A stretch of 64,000 nucleotides of DNA from JAAYQA01 sp964510345 (GTDB taxonomy: Bacteria > Bacillota > Clostridia > Tissierellales > Peptoniphilaceae). The first letter of the stretch is position 1; every line of letters begins with the position of its first letter. Below are positions 34,712-43,157 of this stretch, piece by piece. Made by a program: the position numbers and the translations under genes. The DNA is taken from the NCBI GenBank assembly GCA_964510345.1, contig CAZEBB010000003.1, positions 34,634 to 98,633 of the forward strand, in the 5' to 3' direction. The notes beneath the pieces were generated by a model. It saw only the letters and a list, made by a program, of their open reading frames with translations. It was not told where the DNA came from and made no database searches.

Positions 34712-34797
34712 CGTCGCTCCCGGAAAACTCTTCTCGGCACGCTCACGGCCGCTCGGCCAGGATATGGCCTCAAAGAGTATTCCGGGAGCTCCTCACT
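34712..34797 (+). repeat. 86-bp structured repeat, copy 3
   Basis: Nearly identical to the copies at 1325 and 4731. The stem base is GCTCCCGGAA on the left and TTCCGGGAGC on the right, still perfectly paired although both sides differ from copy 2 (GCGTCCGGAA/TTCCGGACGC). That paired change supports selection for the hairpin. It lies just after hydF with no separate T-run terminator nearby. Confidence 0.85.
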
Positions 34798-34832
34798 AGC
34801 CGAATTTTGAGGATTGACATAGATACATTCAT

Positions 34833-35087
34833 CTAGCGTTTGGTAAAGCCGATCGCCACCATCACAAAGCCCATTGCGATCATGACCATCGCGACCATAA
34901 GGCCGGACGATGCGTTCGTAAAGACTTTTCTTGCGGGCTCATCGTCCTTTTTTTTCAATTCTTTGCTAATGGTTGACACGACGCCGCCGAAACCTAACAA
35001 CAATAACGCCGCGCCAAGGATCAGATACGGAAAAGGCTCATTGCCTAGGAAATTTGTGAGTGTTTTAGTAACCGGATTATCAGGCAT
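34833..35087 (-). CDS. Small membrane protein, unknown
   Basis: An 84-residue protein with two hydrophobic segments (about residues 20-38 and 58-80) and a charged loop (KELKKKDDEPARK) between them. Start ATG 35087 follows AGAGAGGTG on the minus strand; an upstream in-frame ATG at 35114 is less well placed. I recognise no family. It is transcribed away from the L,D-transpeptidase gene. Confidence 0.6.
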   Translation of the reverse strand: MPDNPVTKTLTNFLGNEPFPYLILGAALLLLGFGGVVSTISKELKKKDDEPARKVFTNASSGLMVAMVMIAMGFVMVAIGFTKR

Positions 35088-35208
35088 AGCACACCTCTCT
35101 TGTGTATTTTCCAATCGTTACTCTATATTTACCCCTTAGAAACCGCGAAATGACAACTCTTAAGAGATTCTTACGCGGTGGTTTCATGATGTAAATCCAC
35201 CACACCTG

Positions 35209-35217
35209 TGGTATACT
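35209..35217 (+). promoter_or_regulatory. Extended -10 promoter of the L,D-transpeptidase gene
   Basis: TGG directly before TATACT (35212-35217), 52 bases ahead of the start. No convincing -35 is present. An imperfect GGTGG/CCACC inverted repeat lies just upstream. Confidence 0.5.
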
Positions 35218-35268
35218 TAAAGAGATCACTTTGAAGATTATTGCACATGAACCAGGAAGGATGAGAGA

Positions 35269-36612
35269 TTGAAAAAAGTTGGATTGAGCGTATTGGCGCT
35301 GCTTTTGATTGCGTATGTGGGGGGAATTATTTATTTTACGCAGTCAACATTTCCCAACACCACCATAAACGGCGAAGACCGGAGTTTCGAGAATATCGGA
35401 AACCTGTTTCAATACAAGGGGACCTATGACCCGGTGACGATCGTCGGTAAAGAAGGTAAATCCGCTGTCGTGCAACCGGCTGATATCGAATTGAGCAAAC
35501 GGCCGAAAGGAAACCCGGCGGTCGCGCAAAATGCAGTGGCATGGCCTGCGGCGTTTTTTACGCAACACCCCTATGAAGTCGAGTACGAGTCTCTGTACAA
35601 CGAAGAAAAACTGACGGCGATCCTAAAAGAGTCGGATTTACTCCGCTTCCAAACCGATCCTGTCGACGCCAAAATTGTCCAGACAGAAACGGGCTTTGTG
35701 ATCGAACCGGAGAAAACGGGGACCGCGATCACCCAAGAAAACTTGATCAAGGCGATCATCGACGGCATCAGCGCCGGAGAGACAACGGTGGAGATCCCGG
35801 AAGAAGCTTATAATCAACCGAAAGTCGTAGCAGAAGATCCGGCGCTGAAAGAAGAGCTGGAGTCGAAGAATAAACTCTTCAACACGAAGATCGTCTACGA
35901 TTTTGTGGACAGAGAGTACACGTACACCGGAGAAACCTTGGCGGCACTCTACGAAGAGACCGACGAAGGCGAAAAGATCAGCTACGAGAAAGCGCGCGAG
36001 CTCATTCGCCAAATGGCGATCGAAACGGATACCTTTGAGTCGACGCGGATGTTCGTCAACTCCTATGGCAACGAGATCGAGCTCGAAGGCGGCATCTACG
36101 GCTGGCTGATGGATGTGGACGAGACCACCGAAGAATTCATCGGATTTGTCGAAAATCGTGAGAGCATCGAGACGACGCCGTTTTATACGCAAGAAGCGAT
36201 GCATCGGGAAAAAGATGATATCGGCAACACGTATGTCGAGATCGACACTTACGGACAGTGGATGTGGATCTATGTCGACGGCGAGATCATCGACCAGGGG
36301 CCGACCGTTACCGGGCAGCCCAATCTGGACGCGAGAACGCCCACCGGTGTCAACTATATCCGAAACAAAGAACGCGACCGCTATTTGAAAGGCATCTCGC
36401 CCGAAACCGGACGAGAGTACGATTCACTGGTCAACTTCTGGTTCCCGATCAACTGGAACGACATCGGCATTCACAACTCCACGTGGAGAGATGAGTTCGG
36501 CGGCGACATCTACACTTACAACGGCAGCTACGGCTGCATCAACGTCACCGACCACTTGGCACAGACCATCTTCGACAGCGTCCCATACGGTGCGCCGGTT
36601 ATCACTTACTAA
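35269..36612 (+). CDS. L,D-transpeptidase (YkuD) with putative peptidoglycan-binding domain
   Basis: A 447-residue cell-wall enzyme that forms 3-3 or lipoprotein crosslinks in peptidoglycan. An N-terminal signal anchor (about residues 4-24) is followed by a PG_binding_4-like region with repeated halves (about 30-270), then the YkuD domain. The catalytic pattern is His in GIHNSTW near 401 and Cys in GSYGCINV near 424. The TTG start at 35269 follows AGGAAGG; the nearby ATG at 35261 meets a stop after three codons. A strong hairpin terminator follows. Confidence 0.92.
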   Translation: MKKVGLSVLALLLIAYVGGIIYFTQSTFPNTTINGEDRSFENIGNLFQYKGTYDPVTIVGKEGKSAVVQPADIELSKRPKGNPAVAQNAVAWPAAFFTQHPYEVEYESLYNEEKLTAILKESDLLRFQTDPVDAKIVQTETGFVIEPEKTGTAITQENLIKAIIDGISAGETTVEIPEEAYNQPKVVAEDPALKEELESKNKLFNTKIVYDFVDREYTYTGETLAALYEETDEGEKISYEKARELIRQMAIETDTFESTRMFVNSYGNEIELEGGIYGWLMDVDETTEEFIGFVENRESIETTPFYTQEAMHREKDDIGNTYVEIDTYGQWMWIYVDGEIIDQGPTVTGQPNLDARTPTGVNYIRNKERDRYLKGISPETGREYDSLVNFWFPINWNDIGIHNSTWRDEFGGDIYTYNGSYGCINVTDHLAQTIFDSVPYGAPVITY

Positions 36613-36617
36613 AGAGA

Positions 36618-36652
36618 AACATCCCTGTTGCGTGTGCGACAGGGATGTTTTT
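36618..36652. terminator. Bidirectional terminator between L,D-transpeptidase and DUF2871 genes
   Basis: AACATCCCTGT (36618-36628) pairs with ACAGGGATGTT (36639-36649), followed by T on the plus strand. It can also serve the convergent minus-strand gene. Confidence 0.85.
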
Positions 36653-36669
36653 GCTTTAGAAGGGAACGG

Positions 36670-37089
36670 TTATTGTGCGGTCGGTTGTATCGCTTTGAGC
36701 TCTCGGAACAATAGGATAAACGACACCAGCATGCAGATATGACTGAGTCCGGCGAGTCCTGAGATGCTGAAGTCGATCGCGCGACTTACGTCCGGCATCA
36801 TGATTTGCGTGATGCCTCGAACGAACATCATGCCGACCATCGCAATAACGGAGAAATGATAGAGCCGGATCGTTCGTTCAAATTTCGGATGGAGCAACAG
36901 GTCGGTGGAAGCGGCGAATAGCGCGATGATCAGGAAAAACACAGCCCCCAACACCATGAGATGGGTGTGAACAAAGGCGAGCGAAGTTCCCTCCGAGTAG
37001 TTCATGAATTTGGTGAATTCACGGTAAAAGGCACCTGCCAACAAGGCGACGATGGTGTACACGAAAGCGGTGTTGATCAGTTTTTTCAT
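36670..37089 (-). CDS. DUF2871 membrane protein
   Basis: A 139-residue integral membrane protein with four hydrophobic segments, matching the DUF2871 family by its N-terminus (NTAFVYTIVALLAGAFYREFTKF) and the FVHTHLMVLGAVFFL segment with a conserved His pair. Function is unknown. The start follows GGGAGGA on the minus strand. No operon partner is evident. Confidence 0.75.
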   Translation of the reverse strand: MKKLINTAFVYTIVALLAGAFYREFTKFMNYSEGTSLAFVHTHLMVLGAVFFLIIALFAASTDLLLHPKFERTIRLYHFSVIAMVGMMFVRGITQIMMPDVSRAIDFSISGLAGLSHICMLVSFILLFRELKAIQPTAQ

Positions 37090-37203
37090 ACAATCCTCCC
37101 GTTCATTTTGTTACAAACAGCATAACATATAAACAAATGATTAGCCATGTGATCCGATTAAAGCGAAGAATAAGATAATATGATATCGATCATAGCGGAG
37201 GAA

Positions 37204-37842
37204 CTACTCTTGAAACCGGAAGGGCAGACTCGTCTTTTGGAAGACAAAGTCGTCTTCGGTCCAGATGCGGACGATCTCGGAGTTGTGAATCTCCCAAATA
37301 TTTGCCTGAATGCGGAAGTAGTCCCATTCGGGGAGTTCGAAGACGCGTTCCCAACTGTCCAACACGCGTTTTTGCTCATCGGGGAAAAGGGCAGCTTGCC
37401 TTCCTTCCACGAGGCTATGACGATTTTTGATGCCTAGCTTTTTTAAGTGCTCACCGTACTCTTCGTCATCCTTCTCATCTTTTGGGATGTACATGTGATT
37501 GAGGACCAGATCCCAGCGCGTGCCGTCAAAATACATGACATCTTCCACTTTTTTTTCGATTTCAAACACGATCTCGTCGGGTGTCGGGCGTAGCATGTAT
37601 TCTTGCGCCACAGAACACCAGATCGGAAACTGCACATCCGCAGGCTTTGGCACCGTAACTTGCGCGCGCTTCACAAACCAAGTGTATTTGTCCATAAAGA
37701 AAGGCGCAATATCGCCGAACTTTTCGCGCAAGAACAATTCGTGATTATAGAAGCGACCGGTGCGTTCCAGAATATTGAGAGCGCGCTTATCTTGTCGTGT
37801 CCAGAGCCTTACTTTACCATTGGCTTCATTCGGGTTTTTCAT
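37204..37842 (-). CDS. DUF3841 family protein
   Basis: A 212-residue soluble protein of unknown function resembling DUF3841. It opens with VRLWTRQDKRALNILERTG and contains YTWFVKRAQV and FPIWCSV, then EIEKKVEDVMYFDGTRWDLVLNHMYIP. Start ATG 37842 follows AAAGGAGGG on the minus strand; an upstream in-frame ATG at 37887 lacks one. The protein is rich in Trp and charged residues with no membrane segments. Confidence 0.65.
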   Translation of the reverse strand: MKNPNEANGKVRLWTRQDKRALNILERTGRFYNHELFLREKFGDIAPFFMDKYTWFVKRAQVTVPKPADVQFPIWCSVAQEYMLRPTPDEIVFEIEKKVEDVMYFDGTRWDLVLNHMYIPKDEKDDEEYGEHLKKLGIKNRHSLVEGRQAALFPDEQKRVLDSWERVFELPEWDYFRIQANIWEIHNSEIVRIWTEDDFVFQKTSLPFRFQE

Positions 37843-37964
37843 CGTGTGGAGCCCTCCTTTGATTGGTATGAATATACCCGAATTCAAAACATTTCGATAC
37901 GGAGGAAAATCTGAGACAATGGGTATGGATTACATAGTACCGACCATGGGAACGGAGGAGAAAA

Positions 37965-38591
37965 ATGAAAGTATTATTAGTCAACGGAAGTCCGCATGAA
38001 AAAGGATGTACATACACGGCGCTGCAGGAGATGATCATGCAGTTTGAAAAGGAAGGCATCGACACGGAGCTCATGTGGTTGGGCAATGAGCCGGTGGCCG
38101 GATGCATCGCTTGTGGAAGTTGCTTCAAGACGGGGCGATGTTTTCGAAACGATGCCGTGAATGAACTATTGGAGAAAGCTCAGGATACAGACGGCTTCGT
38201 GTTCGGCTCACCGGTCCACTTTGCCGGCGCCTCGGGTGCGATCACTTCGTTTTTAGACCGCGTGTTTTATGCGAGTATGAAGGGTTCGCAGCTGGCGTAC
38301 AAACCCGGCGCAGCCGTCGTGAGTGCAAGGAGGTCCGGTACGACCGCCGCCTTTGACCAGCTCAATAAGTACTTTACCAAAAGCCACATGCCCGTCGTCA
38401 CGTCATCTTACTGGAACGGCGTGCACGGCTTTACGCCGGACGATGTACGGCAGGACTTGGAAGGCCTGCAGACGATGCGAATGCTCGCGAGTAATATGGC
38501 GTGGCTGATCCGCTGCATCGAAGCGGGAAAAGTAGCCGGTATTCAACCGCCCGTTCGTGAGCGTGGGATCGCGACCAATTTTATCCGATAA
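37965..38591 (+). CDS. Iron-sulfur flavoprotein-like NAD(P)H-dependent FMN reductase
   Basis: A 208-residue flavodoxin-fold protein. The FMN-phosphate loop is VNGSPHEKGCTYTAL at the N-terminus. A compact CIACGSCFKTGRC motif (C-x2-C-x2-C-x5-C, about residues 46-58) matches the cluster-binding spacing of iron-sulfur flavoproteins. GSPVHFAGASGAITSFLDR near 85 completes the flavin site. These enzymes serve redox and oxygen-stress roles in anaerobes; the partner is unknown. The start follows GGAGGAG. Confidence 0.85.
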   Translation: MKVLLVNGSPHEKGCTYTALQEMIMQFEKEGIDTELMWLGNEPVAGCIACGSCFKTGRCFRNDAVNELLEKAQDTDGFVFGSPVHFAGASGAITSFLDRVFYASMKGSQLAYKPGAAVVSARRSGTTAAFDQLNKYFTKSHMPVVTSSYWNGVHGFTPDDVRQDLEGLQTMRMLASNMAWLIRCIEAGKVAGIQPPVRERGIATNFIR

Positions 38592-38593
38592 TA

Positions 38594-38636
38594 AGAAATC
38601 CCTGTAACAGGTGCCCACCTATTACAGGGATTCTTT
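38594..38636. terminator. Bidirectional terminator
   Basis: AGAAATCCCTGTAA pairs with TTACAGGGATTCTTT around a short GC loop. It lies between convergent genes. Confidence 0.85.
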
Positions 38637-38847
38637 ATTTTCCGATGCTTTCGCGCAATGCGACCGCCTTATGTTCATCGCCTTGCGCGACATAGAGATA
38701 GTAGTCTTCCAACAGTCCGCCCGTTTGAATCACAAATCCGGCGCCGTGATCACTCCGCATCAGACAGGGGATACCTTTCTCTTCGAGCAGTTCTTTGACC
38801 ATCGAAACGTCGATAAAGCTGCCTCTCATAATCAATGAGGGTTCCAT
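38635..38847 (-). CDS. DUF2007-type putative signal-transducing protein
   Basis: A 70-residue protein resembling the DUF2007 family: MVKELLEEKGIPCLMRSDHGAGF followed by GLLEDYYLYVAQGDEHKAVALRESI. These small alpha/beta proteins are annotated as putative signal transducers, with no proven role. The start follows GGAGGTGG on the minus strand. Confidence 0.7.
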   Translation of the reverse strand: MEPSLIMRGSFIDVSMVKELLEEKGIPCLMRSDHGAGFVIQTGGLLEDYYLYVAQGDEHKAVALRESIGK

Positions 38848-38982
38848 AAGACCACCTCCTTGTCGTATACATACCCTGTTTGGATCAACTGACGAGTAAT
38901 TTATTCGTTTTCTTCATGAACTTCGCCGGGATGGGCTTGTCCAGTTTCCACGTGATATTCATCGGCTGAGAACCCTCGTGGT

Positions 38983-40293
38983 TCAGATGCGAGCAAGGAA
39001 CCTGGCCTCATTCTGGATCATTTGATTTTTGAATTGTTCGTAGTTCATTGCCTCACATGGGATATGTAATCCACATTTGACAAGCGTAATATCATCGCGA
39101 GCAACAACATTTTTTTCATAGGTAGAGCCACGATTCAAGCGAAATTCCATACTCTCAATCTCGCCGCTTTCCGGATAGAAATAATATCCTTTTTTTGCGT
39201 CAAATCTAAACATATAAGCTAACACCTGTAGATAATCCCTATTACCGATGTTGGTTACAGGCTTGTATTTTGCGTCGGCGATCACTCGATTCTCGGAATC
39301 ACGACTTATGAAGTCCGGGTAAATCAATCCGGTATTCCGATTGAATAAACGTTGGGCGCCATTTCCTTTCTTATTCATTGGATGAAAAAAATGTTCTCCA
39401 ATTAATAAATAGATGTACTCCTCCCAAAGCCAAGCTCCATCAAACAGAATCCCATGAATGGGGCGAATACCTGATCCAACTCGGTGTCTCTCATGTTGTA
39501 GAATCAAAATGCATAGCAGCTGTAGCTCTCGGTACTCGTTGAAGTAGGCATGGCGAATCGGGTTTTTCTTATTCTCAAATACTATCTTTGATCGATCGCA
39601 ATATTCATATCCAGGAGTAACATGAATGATATTTGATACTTCATCTTTGACTTGGTATAGCAACTGATGCCCGTATGATTTTGTCTTAATGAATTCGATC
39701 GTATGGCGAACTAATTCCATTAGAGAATTGTCTAAAGAGAACTCCCGCTGACGATACGCAATCTTTCCGGTGAAAGGTGTGTTTTTGCTGATATGGCGCG
39801 CGATATCGATAGTTCCCTTTACATTGCCGTCGTTGTAATGATTACGGACATAGGTCTTATATATCCCTTTGCGCATTGCAGATTTCAAGTAATGAGGAAA
39901 CAAGAACAACAATAACTGGAATAGCCGGATGTCATGGTTGGCAACAGTATTGAGATCTAAGATATTGGGAAAGTCTAAAACACGCTCCAATAAGTACTGA
40001 AAGAAGTAGTCATCTGTGCCTGTAGAAAACCTAGACTCTATTACAAGACGTTCTTGTCCATAGCCCAAAAATCCCATGACATTGCCTGTAATATAGTCAT
40101 TGTTGACGCTTTTTAGAACTAATTGGTCTTCGGTGATGTCCTCGGCATCTTTAATAGATTCTGGGAAAATAAATATGCCCTCTTTTCCAAGCTGTACTAA
40201 GGTTTGGTCTGCAATTCTTTGAGTGAGGAGGCTGATTTTCTCAAATTTCTCTTTATTTGTAATCGCATTGTCTTTAAGAGTCAGTTCCGTCAT
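38983..40293 (-). CDS. mcrC: McrC, endonuclease subunit of a modification-dependent restriction system
   Basis: A 436-residue nuclease partner of McrB. The C-terminal half carries a PD-(D/E)xK-type core: DFISRDSENRVIADAKYKP near residue 315, with Asp and the DAKYK motif. The N-terminal part resembles McrC/LlaJI-type proteins. Start ATG 40293 gives a 20-base overlap with mcrB; ATG 40326 would extend it by 11 residues, and neither has a strong ribosome site. Base composition is clearly more A+T-rich than in the flanking genes, which points to transfer. Confidence 0.88.
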   Translation of the reverse strand: MTELTLKDNAITNKEKFEKISLLTQRIADQTLVQLGKEGIFIFPESIKDAEDITEDQLVLKSVNNDYITGNVMGFLGYGQERLVIESRFSTGTDDYFFQYLLERVLDFPNILDLNTVANHDIRLFQLLLFLFPHYLKSAMRKGIYKTYVRNHYNDGNVKGTIDIARHISKNTPFTGKIAYRQREFSLDNSLMELVRHTIEFIKTKSYGHQLLYQVKDEVSNIIHVTPGYEYCDRSKIVFENKKNPIRHAYFNEYRELQLLCILILQHERHRVGSGIRPIHGILFDGAWLWEEYIYLLIGEHFFHPMNKKGNGAQRLFNRNTGLIYPDFISRDSENRVIADAKYKPVTNIGNRDYLQVLAYMFRFDAKKGYYFYPESGEIESMEFRLNRGSTYEKNVVARDDITLVKCGLHIPCEAMNYEQFKNQMIQNEARFLARI

Positions 40294-42130
40294 CAGCGTC
40301 ACTCGCAAGGGATTCTGGTACTTCATAAGCTTTGGCTAATTTGTTCATGATCCCATCCTCGTCGTACATGCCACGTACGTATTCATGAAGGAGTGGAAAG
40401 AGGTAATCCGTCCAAAGCTCCTCAAAGCTCAGCCCTTGTAGCTTTAGAAAGTAGGAAGCACCAATATGATAGTTAATGTTAAGTCCATCGACTTTTGTGA
40501 GCTCATTATTTAGTGAAAGCAATCTGCGAACAGCTTCTTCCTTTTGATCACCTAAAGAGTCCAACATATCCAGATGTTCATTGGCTTTAATCTCAATGAA
40601 ACGAAAGCGACGTCGCATCGCAAAGTCGAAACTATCCACGGAGCGGTCAATATCGTTCATTGTGCCAATGATATAAACATTTTCTGGAATAAAGAACTTC
40701 TCATCTGTTTCGTGCAAATTTGCATACTGAGTCGATATTTCGCCTAGACGACCGCGATACCCAGGGTCAATAGAAAAGAAAAGCTCACCGAATATTTTCG
40801 AAATTTCACCGCGATTGATTTCATCAATAATGAAAATATAAGGTTTCTGCTTTACTTGCTGAACAACCGGTTGTGGGGTAGAAACCTTCCTCGATTTGAT
40901 CGCATTGAAAATCGCCAAGAGATAAGAATCTCCTTGTGCACCGTGTACCCTACCGAGAAATTGCGTGACATCCTTCACCTTGGGAAACTCTTGGACTGAT
41001 TCCAGCATTTCTCTGAGCTCATTTATGCTTAAGCTCAGTTTATTAGAGACAGCATTTTCGGGGATCGAAATGTTAATATGTCTATCATCGATATTAGTAA
41101 TTGTAAATTTTGTTCCACGTGCAATCTCCAATTCATCAACGCCAAGCTCTATATTGGAAAAATAATCTTCCATGATTTCCTGCACAGATGCCTCTTTTTC
41201 GATCACTTCTTTCGATTTCTGGGAATCCTCGTAGTTCCTTCTTGCTCGATTGACAAATCTCTTAAACACTCCGTCTTGGAGCTCAAAGCCCATCGAACCA
41301 TCGGGATTGGTCATCGGACGCAACCCCTCTACGAAATCCGTATAGTCATAGCTTGGATGGAATTGGACAAATCCAACCTGCTGTTTTTGCTCATTGGTTA
41401 ATTCTAGAAAGTCACTGATGTTTCCATTGCTGATGATATCGGCAGCAATTTCCTTTGCAAGATAAGACTTCCCTGTACCCGGTGCGCCGCGGAAAATGAT
41501 GTTCTTCGATTCTAGCAATTGAACAGAATATGGGTTTTGATAACCACTTAATCCCATTTCTCGTCCTTCGTTTGCTACTTCCTCATCATTAGAGTCGGCA
41601 GCTTCTTTTTCATCTTTCTCTCGGTAAATAAGAACGAATTCATCCCCTTCAGAACCAAAGCGGATTAAACACTCTTGGACAAAAAGCAAAGTCGAAAAGA
41701 TATTCCAACAATAGATGACAAACTGCTTGCCATCATCATAGCGATAAGTCATACTCTCAAATGTCTTTCGATACTTTCTAAATTCCTCTTTACTGGAAAA
41801 TATTCCGCGAATCATCTCTGTATCAGATGAGTATTGACAAATAGGAAAATTCTTTTTATCTTCATCCGACAAGGCTTCGATCGACGACTGAAAAATCTGA
41901 AAAGCCAAGCGGGGAAGCAATTGATTTGAAACTTTATATTCGCCTTTGTTGTATATTCGACGGATAATTTCGCCGTTTGAATTCCTGAAATACGCATCCA
42001 AGGGTTTGTAGTTATCACCCAATGAAGGATTATCAACTGAGAACCGCTCATCTGTAGAAGGCATATCATCGGCTCGAATGATCAGCTCGAATTTTTCTTG
42101 CTTGGTCACAATATCACGTGGAATACCCAT
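40274..42130 (-). CDS. mcrB: McrB, AAA+ GTPase subunit of a modification-dependent restriction system
   Basis: A 618-residue AAA+ motor that would translocate DNA and activate McrC. Residues 1 to about 200 form a specificity region of a kind I do not recognise. The motor shows Walker A GAPGTGKSYLAKE near residue 216, Walker B IIDEINRGEISKIFGEL near 445, and the sensor GTMNDIDRSVDSFD near 503, followed by MRRRF. The MNxxD motif is typical of McrB GTPases. It lies next to tRNA-Ala and is A+T-rich. The modified base recognised cannot be told. Confidence 0.9.
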   Translation of the reverse strand: MGIPRDIVTKQEKFELIIRADDMPSTDERFSVDNPSLGDNYKPLDAYFRNSNGEIIRRIYNKGEYKVSNQLLPRLAFQIFQSSIEALSDEDKKNFPICQYSSDTEMIRGIFSSKEEFRKYRKTFESMTYRYDDGKQFVIYCWNIFSTLLFVQECLIRFGSEGDEFVLIYREKDEKEAADSNDEEVANEGREMGLSGYQNPYSVQLLESKNIIFRGAPGTGKSYLAKEIAADIISNGNISDFLELTNEQKQQVGFVQFHPSYDYTDFVEGLRPMTNPDGSMGFELQDGVFKRFVNRARRNYEDSQKSKEVIEKEASVQEIMEDYFSNIELGVDELEIARGTKFTITNIDDRHINISIPENAVSNKLSLSINELREMLESVQEFPKVKDVTQFLGRVHGAQGDSYLLAIFNAIKSRKVSTPQPVVQQVKQKPYIFIIDEINRGEISKIFGELFFSIDPGYRGRLGEISTQYANLHETDEKFFIPENVYIIGTMNDIDRSVDSFDFAMRRRFRFIEIKANEHLDMLDSLGDQKEEAVRRLLSLNNELTKVDGLNINYHIGASYFLKLQGLSFEELWTDYLFPLLHEYVRGMYDEDGIMNKLAKAYEVPESLASDADDGTDS

Positions 42131-42170
42131 TTCTTCACCGTCCCTGTCGTATAGTGTTATTTATGTAAAT

Positions 42171-42210
42171 AAAAATCCGAACTCAACACCATTTGGCGTT
42201 AGGCTCGGAC
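42171..42210 (-). terminator. Terminator downstream of tRNA-Ala
   Basis: On the minus strand, TCCGAGCCTAACGCC and GGTGTTGAGTTCGGA form a long helix (with G-T pairs) around AAAT, followed by TTTTTATT. It separates the tRNA from mcrB. Confidence 0.75.
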
Positions 42211-42217
42211 CTTCTTG

Positions 42218-42293
42218 TGGTGGAGATAAGGGGATTCGAACCCCTGGCCTCTTGAATGCCATTCAAGCGCGCTCCCAGCTGCGCCATACCCCC
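42218..42293 (-). tRNA. tRNA-Ala (anticodon GGC)
   Basis: 76 bases including an encoded CCA end. The acceptor arm GGGGGTA pairs with TATCTCC (two G-T pairs), the T-arm is AGGGG-TTCGAAT-CCCCT, and the anticodon stem CTTGA/TCAAG carries loop ATGGCAT with anticodon GGC. Its 3' end faces mcrBC. Confidence 0.95.
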
Positions 42294-42353
42294 GTAACAT
42301 CGTTGTTGCACTATTATAAACGATTCTCGCGGCGGATGCAAATGTGAGATACA

Positions 42354-43157
42354 TCATCGCCCTTTTTCCGGCGCAGAAACATCGATCAACTGTGCCTGGT
42401 CGTTGAAGAAGGTGCGTGTTCCGAAGACGAGGAGGCTGATGACGGAGAGGGAGACGGCCCCTAAGATGCCGAGCATAATCGCAGCTTGGTAGAGGACGGC
42501 TGTTTGCGGGCTGGTGCCGGAGAGGATTTGTCCGGTCATCATGCCGGGCAGAAACACGATCCCCATGCCGATCATCGAGTTGATGGTGGGGAGGATGGCG
42601 GCGTCGAAAGTGGAGTTGACGATCTCGTCGACGGCCTTCTTGGGCGTGGCGCCCAAGATCAGCGCTTCTTCTACATAGGCGCGTCGCTCGGTCATGCTTC
42701 GCACGAGGGACTGCACGCTCAAGCTGATGCCGGTCATGGAATTGCCGATCAGCATCCCAGCGATGGGGATGAAATACTGGGGGTCATACCAAGGGTCGAT
42801 TCGCACGACGACCCAAAGAAAGTATAGCAAGGACCCAACCGTACCGGCGATGAGCGAGAGTGCGATGACGCGTTTAAGGGCGGGTTGCAGTTTCCCTTTG
42901 AATTTTTTGAATACGGTGTACACCGCGAATGTTTCCATCACGGCGAGAAATCCGAAGGTGAGAAGCGGGTGCGGGTTCTCGAAGATAAACGTGAGCACGA
43001 AACCTGTGAGGATCAGCTGCAGTGTCATGCGGATGGAGGCGATCAGCACCTCTTTTTCTTTTCGTATGCTCCGTTTTTGTAAGATGAGGATCACCACGAG
43101 AACGGACAGGTAGGCGAGAGCCAGTTGAAACGGAGTGAGTTCGATAATGCCTTTCAT
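42354..43157 (-). CDS. fetB: FetB-like ABC transporter permease (UPF0014)
   Basis: A 267-residue membrane permease of the FetB/YbbM family, with about seven hydrophobic segments. Family marks are GNSMTGISLSVQSL near residue 138, ERRAYVEEALILGATPKKAVDE near 157, and INSMIGMGIVFLPGMMTGQILSG near 190. In E. coli FetAB has been linked to iron export and oxidative-stress tolerance. It overlaps fetA by 4 bases. Confidence 0.88.
   Translation of the reverse strand: MKGIIELTPFQLALAYLSVLVVILILQKRSIRKEKEVLIASIRMTLQLILTGFVLTFIFENPHPLLTFGFLAVMETFAVYTVFKKFKGKLQPALKRVIALSLIAGTVGSLLYFLWVVVRIDPWYDPQYFIPIAGMLIGNSMTGISLSVQSLVRSMTERRAYVEEALILGATPKKAVDEIVNSTFDAAILPTINSMIGMGIVFLPGMMTGQILSGTSPQTAVLYQAAIMLGILGAVSLSVISLLVFGTRTFFNDQAQLIDVSAPEKGR

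Noticed and set aside
42218..42293. tRNA-Ala attachment site of an integrated prophage or element
   Set aside because: No integrase and no repeat of the tRNA 3' end could be found at the far side of mcrBC.
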